DNA of 15,358 nt from Ophioceras dolichostomum (Eukaryota; Ascomycota; Sordariomycetes; Magnaporthales; Ophioceraceae): assembly GCA_003049485.1 (NCBI GenBank), contig PYST01000578.1:1-15358 (forward strand), in the 5' to 3' direction. This document shows, piece by piece, positions 7,146 to 15,358 of the stretch; positions within the stretch are counted from its first letter, which is position 1, and every line of letters begins with the position of its first letter. The translations under genes and the position numbers were made by a program. The notes under the pieces were generated by a model. It saw nothing but the letters and a program-made list of their open reading frames with translations. It searched no databases and had not been told where the DNA came from.

Positions 7146-10100
7146 TTACTTAAGCCCAGCACAAAGCTTGCTCTTCCTAACAACCGCCTTCGTAAGCGTC
7201 TGCACCGACCCGCTGCTCAATAGCTCCAGCACCTGCATGTTGGCCTCGAACTCCCGCGTGATGAAGTTCCGGATCTCGATCGCCACGAGGCTGTCGAGCG
7301 GGTAGTGCGACAGACTGCGCGTGATGTCGATGCCGTCGGCCTCCATCATGAGCACCGACGAGATCTTAGACACCAGCCCCTTGCACACAGCGTCTTCGGC
7401 CTCCGCAAGCGTGGCGGACGCGCGCACGGCTGCGTTAGGCGAGATGGTCTCGGAAGAAGATCCCCCGCCGTTGGCGGCGAGCTCTGCGGCCTCGATCGCG
7501 GCCGCGGCGGAGAGGAGGGTGGAAAACTTTCCGTCGGTGGACCAGAAGGGCTTGGTGGACTGCGGGGGGATGCGCATGCCTGTGATGATGTGTGCTGGCG
7601 TATTAGAGCCCTCCTTGCCGTTCGACGATGACGAGGAGCGAGAGGACGAAGACGAGGAAGAAGGAGAAGCGATGGTGGCGCCCAACAATGCAAGCACCTC
7701 CGCCTCGCTGATCGTGCTGTCCTTGCCCAGGTTCTTGGCCACCTCCGCCGCGCGCTCGGCGTCGCCGTCCGCGAGGTAGCCCGCGTCCGATACGGCAGTA
7801 AGGTCCAGGCAGGAGGCGGGCAGGCCGAGGCGCAGGCGGTACTGGACCAGCGCGTTGAGGAACGTGTTCGCCGCCGCGTAGGCCGCCTGGCCCCTGTTAC
7901 CGACGGCGCCCGCGGCGGACGAGATGGCGACGAAGAAGTCCAGGGGAGCTCCAGTGGCCTGCAGGGCGTGGTGGAAGTTCCAGGCGCCGCGCACTTTGGA
8001 CTCCGTGACGGCCGTATAGTCTTCGTGGGTCATTTTCTCGAAGAGCACGTCCTGTTGTTTTATGGCGCCGAATGTTTTGTCAATCAGTCGATTCTGTGAT
8101 TCTTTGCTCGGTGTGACTGATGGTGAGGGGGTGGGGTGGGTGCGTTGCAAAAAGGGGTGGAAGAAACTGACCCGAAGAACCATGGCGCCGTGCACGACAC
8201 CCCTGACTGGAGGGAGGTCCGCAAGTCCAGTATTGAAAAGCTCGTCCGCACTGGCCTTATCGGCGATGTCGCACCTCCGGACGAGGATGCTAGCATCGGC
8301 CGACTCCTTGGCGGCGTCGATCAGCTCCTTGACCTTCCCAGACGCCGAGCCGCTGCGGGACAGCAGTACCACTGTCCTCGCGCCGTTGTCCACCATCCAA
8401 CGTGCCATGCTACGGCCGAGACCTCCCGTGCCGCCGATGAGCAGGTAGCTGGCGTCGGGGCGGAGGAGATTCTTGGCTGCCTTGGAGGGAGTGGCCTAAT
8501 TGGACAGGGTCGTTAGCTTTGAATTGACGTGGGGTCTGAGAGAGTGAATGAAAGACGCGGAAAAAAAAGAAAAAAAAACTCACCATAACCATCTCAGATG
8601 CTTCAGGAACGACAACCACCTTGCCCGCCACACCAGGCTTAGCAGCGGCCTTGAGGCCCTCGCCGAGCTTCGAAATCCCAAAGCTCGTCACGCCCTCTAA
8701 GGGAACGATCGCGCCCTTCTGCACTAGCGCCGCAACGTCGCGGACCAGCTCGGCCAGCATCTCGGGCCTCTCGGCCGCTAAGCCAAGCACGTCTACATTT
8801 AGGTACGACGCGTTCGCGGGCGAACTCGTCACGTTCACATCATGTGGATTGCCGCCGCAGTTGACGTCGACCAGCCGACCGAAGCGAGCGAGGCATGCCC
8901 CGCTCTCGCGAGCGATGTCGGCCGACACGCCCTGTTGTACAAGCACGACATCGACGCCGCGTCCAGAAGCAGTGGCGGCCTTGATGGATGCAGCCAAGGA
9001 CGCGTTCTCGGCATGGAAGATGCGCTCCTCGGGGATGGCGAACTTGGTTATCAGGAGCTCCTTCTCTGCGGCAGTCGACACCGTTGCGAAGATCTGGCTT
9101 GCGCCACGAGACGCAGCGAGACGGAGCGCCGCCTGGCCGACGGCGGTGGCGGCGTGGTGTGCGAGCACCGTCTCGCCCTTGCGGAGGCGGGCCTGGTCGA
9201 GGAGTGCGAGACGTGCCACGCAGCTTGCCAGCGGCAGGGCGGCTGCATCAGCGAACGACATGGCTTCGGGGATGCAGAACGCGGTCGAGGCCGTCGTGCG
9301 TGCATGGCTAGAGCAGGCGCCGTGTGCCAGTGTCAGGGCCGCGATGCGATCACCAACTCTGAAGCCGCTAACGGCACTGCCGACTCGCGTGACCGCTCCC
9401 GCAGCCTCCAGACCGACGACACCACCCTTTGAGCCAGAAGCATCCTGCTCGCCCAGTCCAATCGCCTTAACCTCGAACTCCACCTCCTCAGCTCCGAGGT
9501 CCTCCTCAACAGCACGGTCATCAACGAAGCGCAGTATCCCCTTCTGACCCGTCTTCGACGCCTTAGCAAGCCTAAGCGGCCTCGACCCGAAAGCCTGCTT
9601 CTCCAATACAGCCGGGTTCGTCTCGCGGTGCACATACGCATTCGTGACCTCGTCGTCGACGATCTTCGGAGTAAAGAACCGGCCGGACCGCTCCATGAAC
9701 TCCATGTCCCTGTTCGCGCAGCTGATCCCAGCGGGTCCCCCAAAGGCGAGCTCAAGCGCGCGCAGAACCGCCGCCGAGATCTTGGCGTCCGCCCCATCTG
9801 CGTTACCGGTAGTAGTACAAGGGTCGAGGTCGACCGTCGCGAACGGCAACAGCGTCTCGCTGCGCACCGTCCTCGCCAGGCCGACGACCATATTGCCCTC
9901 GGGCGCGGTGGCCGCCTCGTAGCCGCCGCGCACGGCCCAGAGGATGCCCTGCGGAGAGTTCCTCGAGATGAGCTGCTGCACGGCAGCGAACTGCTCGGGA
10001 GACGGATCCGCGAGGAAAGGGCGGTCGATCTCCGTCAGGACAACGCACAGCTTGTTGGACGTGTCGAGGCCGTCGCTGCCGAGGTAGCCCATCGCCGGGT

Positions 10101-13100
10101 TGAGCGAGGTGGCGCGCTCGAGGGTGTCGGCGAGGCTGCGCGCGATGGAGTGCTGCAGGGACGAGTCGCCGTGGATTATGACGACCTCTGCGTTGGGGAG
10201 GGAGTTGGACTCTGAGGTCCGCGCCTGGGCTTCGCTGCTGGTGGGTTCCGACACGGGCGACCACTCGAGCTTGTAGCAAAGCTCGCGGGGCGAGGGCGCT
10301 TCGGACTCGGAGGAGCCGTCGACGATGGGCGCGACGCGTAGGTCGGCGATCTCGATCAGTGGCAGAGCAGAAGAAGAGTCGACGTCGTCCGACCCCGGAG
10401 CAGTGGCGAGGATGGAGACGCTCGTCGTACGCGGCTCCTCGTCCGCGCCTGGAAACGACACCGCGCAGTAGCCCCGGAGTGTCTGGCCCGGCTCGCGTGC
10501 GAGGGACGAGACGGACCGGGCGATGCTGATCGTGCCTGCGGAGGATGGGAGGTACACCGTCTCCGATGATGACTGGCCGAGGACGGGCCAGTACAGCTGG
10601 ATGAGCGACTCGAGCACCGTCGGGTGCAGGACCGTGGGCGTCATGTAGTGGTTGGGCATGTCCTGCACGACGTCCGTAGCGACGATGTCGGCGGCCGAGC
10701 TGCGCGGAGACGCCTTGCAGTTCTTGATGCCCTGGAAGGTCGGGCCGTAGCCGACTCCCAGGGTGTCTAGACGGGTGTACATCTCCGCATCAGCGACGGC
10801 CTCGCATCTCTCAGACAAATTAGCAGCCGCAGCTGCGAGGCGGACCTTCTCTCTCCTATCCTGGCGCTGCCGCTCGCCATCGACCTCGTTCGCATCTGTT
10901 TTGACGGTACCGACCTCGCCGGTGCAGTGCTCGGTCCATCCGGCCGCCTCGGTCCACGACGCAATCTTGAACGCACTCCAGCCCTTCTTCTTGGTCATCG
11001 GCCGCAACGCGATCGTCATCTCGACGTCCCCGTCCCCGCTGAGCGCAAGCGGCTTGCCGACTACCACGTCCATGAGCTCGAACGCGTCGAAGTCGGCGGT
11101 GGCCTCCTTGCGGAGCGCGACCTGCTCGGCAGCCTCAAGCGCCATGCCCACGAAGCCCGCGAACGGGAACAGCGGCAGGCCTTGCACCTGGTGATGTCTC
11201 AGCCACGGCAGATCGTCCAGCCGGACAACGTTCCGCCACACTGGCTCGGCGTCCGTGGAATGCAGTGCCTCGACGCCCACCAGGTCCGACCGCTTGCCTC
11301 CCCTGCGATGCTTGTGCATCGCCGTAGCGCGGCTCTCATGCCAGTACCTCATCGAGCGGTTCCACTCATACCTCGGCAGATCTGTCAGCAGCACTGGCCG
11401 CTTCGCGCCCGACGGCTTCGGGAAGTTGACGGCGTCCATGTTGAGCAGCGCGCCCTTCGCCCACAGCGAGCCAGCCAAGTCGAGTGCGGTGTCGACGGCG
11501 TCCTTGTTACGGACCAAGGGGCTGGCATACGACAGCTTGGGGCGGCCCGCCGCGGCGAGGATCTGCTTGATGGGGCCCTGCAGGGCGGAGTGTGGGCCGA
11601 TCTCGACGAGAGCGTTGACGGCGAAGGCCTCGGGGTCGTCGAGGGATTTGGACTCGAGCATGTCCGAGAGCGCCTCGGAGAAGCGGACGGGGCACGTCAG
11701 GTTGTCGACCCAGTAGGAGGCCGTGCAGGCCGCGCCGTCGACGCGCCGGCCGTGCAGCGAGGAGTGGAAGGCGACGTCGTCGGCGCTGGAGCGCGGCTTG
11801 GGCAGGCAGTCGATCGAGTCCTGGTACTCATCGGCCACGAGGTTCATGTGGTGCGAGTGGTACGCCACGTCGACCTGCAGCCGGCGCTTGAACGTGTCGG
11901 GCTGCTCCTCGCCGATGACGCGCTCCAGGTCCGCCAGCGCTGCCGAGTCGCCCGATATGGTCAAGCTTGTGGGCGAGTTGTGGCACGCAATGCGGACCTG
12001 CTGGTTCTCGCCGCGCCGCACGGCGTCGATCATGGGCTGCATGTCCGAGGCGGAACCGCCGACGGCCATCATGGCGCCCTTCAGGTCCGGGTGCTTCCTC
12101 TTGAGCACGGGGATGAGCCGCCCACGGTGGTAGGCAATCGCGACGGCAGAGTCGAACGAGATGATGCCCGCCGCGTAGGCTGCGCAGATCTCGCCGCTGG
12201 AGTGGCCGGCGACCGCGGCGGGGCGCACGCCGAACGAGCGGAGGAGGTCCGTCAGGGCCAGCTGCACGGCCGTGCAGGCCGGCTGGCTGATGTGCGCCTC
12301 CGAGACGCGCGACGTTTTGGCGTCGCGGCTGAGTTCGTCGACGAGGGACCAGCCGGAGCCGAGCTCCTGGAGACGGCTGTCGGCGCGGCTGATGGCCGCG
12401 GCGTACACCGGGTACTGGTCGTACAGCTCGCGGCCCATGCCGTACCACTGCGCGCCCTGGCCGGTGAATACGAAGCCAATGCGGAGCTGCTCGACGGGCG
12501 TCTTGCTCGGGATGAGCTTGCCACCGTTGAGCGCGTCGACGAGCTCGAACGACGTGGCCACCGGCACGGCCAGGCGCCATTGCAGGTGCGAGCGGCGCTG
12601 GCCAAGGGTGTAGGCAACGTTCTTCATGAGATCGGCCTGGAAGACCTCGGGCCGTTGCTCCAGATAGATGACGAGCTTCTTCATGACGCCCGCCAATGAG
12701 TACTTATCGTTGGCCGTCATGACGACGAGCTTCTTAGCGGCCTTGGCCTTGCCGCCATGCGTTGACTGGCCGTTGACGCTGCTGATCGCGCTGCTGTGTG
12801 GCGGCGGCTGCATGTTCAGGACCGTCTCAGTCGTAAACGGCGCCTTGGCAAGGACGACGTGCGCGTTGGTGCCACCGAAACCGAAGTTGTTCACGCTGAT
12901 ATACTTCTTGCCCTTGGGCCACGGCCGCTGGGACGCGGGCACCTTCATGTTCCACTCCTTCCAGGGGATTTTCTGGTTGGGCTTTTTGAAGTCGTGGTTG
13001 GGGAGGATAAAACCACGCTCCAACATCAAGGCGGCTTTTATGACGCCTGCTAGACCAGACGCGGCTTCAAGATGGCCGATGTTGGACTTCACTGAGCCAA

Positions 13101-14409
13101 CGTAAAGGGGGTCTTTCGCTGACCTCCCCTGGCCCAGCGCGTTGTGGAGGGCTGTGGCTTCGATGGGATCGCCGACCTTCGTGCCCGTGCCGTGGGCTTC
13201 AACGTAGCCGCAATCGAGCGGGTCGAGGCCGTTCATTTGGTAGACCTGGTTGATAAGCCGCTCTGGATCGTGAGAAAGTAAAATGTTAGCAATGATGCCG
13301 TGATCAAGGCTCAGTTCGATGGGATAGTTAGAGCTGCTTGCCCTGTGCTTCGCCGTTGGGCATGGTAATACCCGGCGTCTTCCCGTCCTGGTTGATGCCA
13401 GTACCCATAATCACGGCGCGGATCGAATCGTTGTCACGAATTGCCTGGTCCAACGGCTTCAGGACGAGGATTCCGGCACCCTCGCCTCGGCCGAAGCCAG
13501 TACCGCGTTCGTCGAAAGATATCGAGCGACCAGAATCTGCCAAGAGTCTGCGTCGATTGCACGAACGTCAGTCGGATTATGCATGTTGCATGGAGAGTCA
13601 AGAGACCGATATGAGAGTGTAATCAACTGTAAAGCTGTGTTGGTGTAGGGTTGTGTGCGTACCTGCATGTAGAGAAGGAGATCCAGAACTCAGGTAGCAT
13701 ATTCAGGTGGCAGCTGCCCACGAGAGCTTGGCTACACTCGCCCGTTCTAAGGCTCTGGCACGCCAAGTGGAGGGCCACTAAGCTTGCTGAGCAGGCAGTG
13801 TCTGCTGTGAAGCTCGGCCCGCGCAGGTCGAAGAAGTGGGATAGCCTGTTGGACTGCATGGCGTGGGCACATCCTATTATCGTAATAATAATTGCGCGTT
13901 CTCGAAGTTAGCCCGCGATCCCTTTCTGTGGTCGGTGATACAGCACATTCTGCATCTTCTCGCAGAACATCGCATAGGCGGATGAGAAATGGAGAGGAAA
14001 TCTCACCTGTAGCCTGATGCATGGGAATCGTATCGCTATCCCGGAACAAGTGGCTCTCGTATTCAGCAAAGCTCCCACCAACAAACACGCCCACGTCCTT
14101 CCCGACAATCGAATGCTTCGGCACGCCCGCGTTCTCGAGGGCCTCGAACGCGCACTCCAGCAGCAGGCGTTGTTGGGGATCCATCGAGATGGCCTCCTTC
14201 TCCGTTAGGCCGAAAAACGGCGCGTCGAACGCCGCCAGGTCGACGTTCAAGAAGTTGCCTCCCTGAGCATGGTACGCTCCAGTTTTGCCCTGGTTGGGGT
14301 GGTAGAACACGTCGTGGTTGAACCGATCCTTGGGCACGGGCGTGTAGCCACTCCGCGCCCGCGAGCACAGCTCCCAGAACTCGGCGGGTGAGGAGACGCT
14401 ACCGGGCAT

Positions 14410-14440
<31 letters not shown>

Positions 14441-14688
14441 ATCGCTGGTGGCGGGCGGGGAGCCGAGGAGCTAGCGTCGCTGATGCCGCTGAAGGTGTGG
14501 GCATGGTGGGCGCGCGGGCGGTTCCCCCCACTACCGCCGTTCGGCAGCGAGGGCAGGCCGTCGACTCCGTTCATGTTGAATTCGGACGGGTCCAAGTCTG
14601 AGGCGGCCACGCTGGGCGCCGTGAAGACCGATGACGCCGTCGGCGACGTCCCCGACGACGAGAAGTTGAAGAGGACAGAAGGTGCCAT
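7146..14688 (-). CDS. Highly reducing polyketide synthase (KS-AT-DH-psiKR-ER-KR-ACP), six exons
   Basis: Iterative type I PKS that condenses malonyl units and processes the beta-carbon, presumably in the cytosol. Exons: 14688-14007, 13873-13663, 13547-13342, 13262-8584, 8495-8172, 8051-7146. They sum to 7008 nt, 2335 residues, with all phases closing. The ATG at 14688 sits in a good context (CACAATGGC); an in-frame GTG lies 39 codons upstream. Domains: Ser/Pro/Ala-rich leader 1-83; KS 84-515 (Cys255 in DTACSAS, His390 in EAHGTGT, His430 in SNIGH); AT 628-935 (Ser721 in GHSSGE, His835 in YHSHHM); DH 1031-1345 (His1057 in HxxxGxxxxP, but Glu1251 in HPTVLES where Asp is usual); structural psiKR about 1362-1570; ER about 1607-1920 with degenerate motifs; KR 1942-2130 (GGTGGLG 1947-1953, Lys2053, Ser2079, Tyr2092, Asn2096); Ser-rich linker 2163-2177; ACP about 2247-2325 (Ser2288 in PLDSL). 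No methyltransferase and no thioesterase or reductase follows; the protein ends 47 residues after Ser2288. The product is not identifiable from sequence alone. Confidence 0.97.
8052..8171 (-). other. PKS intron 5 (120 nt), open in frame
   Basis: Donor GTCAGT follows CTTCGG, the acceptor is AACAG, and a CTGAT/TTGAC branch region lies nearby. Removal joins GAMVLR to DVLFEKM, the usual KR sequence. The intron is a multiple of three with no stop, so a retained form would add 40 residues inside the KR. Confidence 0.9.
8496..8583 (-). other. PKS intron 4 (88 nt) between ER and KR
   Basis: Donor GTGAGT is followed by a long T-rich run; GCTAAC lies at 8517-8512 and the acceptor is ATTAG. It joins SEMVM to ATPSKAAKNLLRPDASYLL at phase 0, directly ahead of the KR nucleotide-binding loop. 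Confidence 0.93.
13263..13341 (-). other. PKS intron 3 (79 nt), non-canonical GC-AG
   Basis: The conserved KS text GEAQE-RLINQVYQMNG is recovered only by a donor GCAAGC (13341-13336) and acceptor CCAG (13264-13263). No GT donor exists in the right place. A perfect GCTAAC branch-like site lies at 13290-13285. Unspliced, the frame meets TAA just after the donor and loses both KS histidines. Confidence 0.88.
13548..13662 (-). other. PKS intron 2 (115 nt)
   Basis: Donor GTACGC, acceptor CGCAG, with a CTGAC branch-like site about 25 nt before the acceptor. Splicing joins ISFSTC to RLLADSGRSISFDERG, the standard KS sequence. It is a phase 2 intron. Confidence 0.93.
13874..14006 (-). other. PKS intron 1 (133 nt)
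   Basis: Donor GTGAGA follows ACAG, the acceptor is ATAATAG, and a branch-like GCTAAC lies at 13912-13907. Removal joins HQATG to CAHAMQSNR, restoring the conserved KS segment before the active-site Cys. It is a phase 1 intron. Confidence 0.93.
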
Positions 14689-14883
14689 TGTGGCTGCTAC
14701 AAAGGGCAGAAAGGGGAGTTGAAGATGGCTTGGGGCAGGCAGGCAGGCGCTAGACGCCTTCGTCTGCGGTGCTGCTGCTGGCTTTGGTAGATCGTCGCTG
14801 CCCACTCTTCCTTCTGGCTGCTGCTCCTTCGAGGGGTTGCTTGTTGGTTGGAGGAAAGAAGGATCCAGATTGTCAGATGCAAC

Positions 14884-14926
14884 CGGATGAAAAAAGCGGC
14901 CCTATCGGTCACCACTCTAATATTGG
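14884..14926 (-). promoter_or_regulatory. PKS upstream region: CCAAT box and CGG cluster
   Basis: A CCAAT (minus strand, 14926-14922) lies about 234 bp upstream of the PKS ATG. Beside it are three CGG triplets on the plus strand (14884, 14897, 14906) within 25 bp; CGG is the half-site of fungal Zn2Cys6 regulators. The spacing matches no specific factor I can name. Confidence 0.25.
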
Positions 14927-15296
14927 TGATGTTCTCCGCTCTTGTCAAAGAATGTAAGAGAAAAGGAAAGTGATGGGAAGTTAGAGAGGTGTGAAGACAA
15001 GACCGTTTTGTCTTCTGCTCCCACCCTGTCTATCTGTCTGTCTGTCTGAATATGGCAGGAGGAGATGCAGGTGTGGGAAGGGGCGGAAGCTAAATGTCAT
15101 TTGGAAACTGGGCCGAGAGATGCCATCCATAGGTGTTACACAATCATCAGCTACAAAAATACGCGTCACGGGGGTAAAAGGAGTGATAGGCGGACGTATC
15201 TAAGACGTGGCTGCTTGTTGCTGGCGGTTTCTAGTCGTCGTCCTTCCTTGACCATGGCGTCCGGGCCAAGTTTTCTTGTCCCGTCTGCCCTGTATA

Positions 15297-15310
15297 TCTC
15301 TCTCTCTCTC
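15297..15310. repeat. (TC)7 microsatellite
   Basis: Seven TC units upstream of the PKS; GA repeats on its coding strand. A short TCTG run lies nearby at about 15031-15048. Confidence 0.8.
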
Positions 15311-15358
15311 AGCTTGTCATCACGGGCGAACTGGGGAAGAACTTGGTAAGATACCAAG

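Larger units (their letters stand above)
14689..15358. other. PKS upstream region
   Basis: No gene supported. It should contain the PKS 5' UTR and promoter: CCAAT, CGG triplets, TCTG and TC microsatellites. A divergently transcribed neighbour would lie beyond the window. Confidence 0.6.

Noticed and set aside
8621..9547. 308-codon plus-strand open frame
   Set aside because: Antisense shadow of the ER region; low-complexity Ala/Ser/Arg composition and no recognisable motif.
9570..10290. C-methyltransferase domain between DH and ER
   Set aside because: The region after CYKLEW (1362-1367) is too short and lacks the glycine-rich SAM-binding motif; it fits the structural psiKR subdomain.
10927..12699. 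590-codon open frame on the plus strand
   Set aside because: It lies antisense to the AT-DH part of the PKS exon, is Arg/Val/Gly-rich with no family features, and follows from the GC-biased codons of the real gene.
14689..14805. Upstream start for the PKS at 14805
   Set aside because: The codon there is GTG. The ATG at 14688 has a good context and gives a normal short leader before the KS.

Overview
The window looks like nuclear DNA from a filamentous ascomycete (Pezizomycotina). It holds three intron-containing genes, all on the minus strand. Introns are 74-269 nt, mostly GTAAGT/GTGAGT-like donors with CTAAC, CTGAC or TACTAAC branch sites. Coding exons are GC-rich with strong C/G third-position bias. 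The gene content is that of a secondary-metabolite locus. There are no operons, Shine-Dalgarno sites, CRISPR arrays or tRNAs.

Layout from right to left, in the direction of transcription. (1) 14688-7146: a 2,335-residue iterative highly reducing polyketide synthase in six exons, KS-AT-DH-psiKR-ER-KR-ACP. It has no C-methyltransferase and no release domain. KS, AT, KR and ACP signatures are intact. The DH has Glu where the family has its catalytic Asp, and the ER has lost several hallmark motifs. (2) 6069-4703: a two-exon alpha/beta-hydrolase of the hormone-sensitive-lipase-like (fold-3) family. Splicing and reading frame are otherwise perfect, but an in-frame TAG at codon 256 separates the oxyanion-hole and nucleophile half from the acid and histidine half. 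(3) 3816-1367: a seven-exon, 564-residue FAD-dependent GMC oxidoreductase resembling the flavin domain of cellobiose dehydrogenases. It has a predicted signal peptide and no cytochrome domain. All three models were rebuilt exon by exon, and the phases close exactly (7008, 1098 and 1695 nt).

Inferred working scheme: the PKS makes a partly reduced, probably unsaturated or hydroxylated chain. A separate enzyme must release it, for which the hydrolase is the local candidate. The secreted GMC enzyme could oxidise an alcohol or lactol late in the route, outside the cytosol. The nonsense codon, the degenerate ER, the altered DH residue and a possible decayed GMC-exon copy at 1249-1287 raise the possibility that this cluster is being lost or repurposed. 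No transcription factor, transporter, P450 or trans-acting ER lies in the window; they could lie outside it.

The remaining DNA (1-1366, 3817-4702, 6070-7145, 14689-15358) has no gene I can defend. It holds promoters, short repeats and microsatellites.
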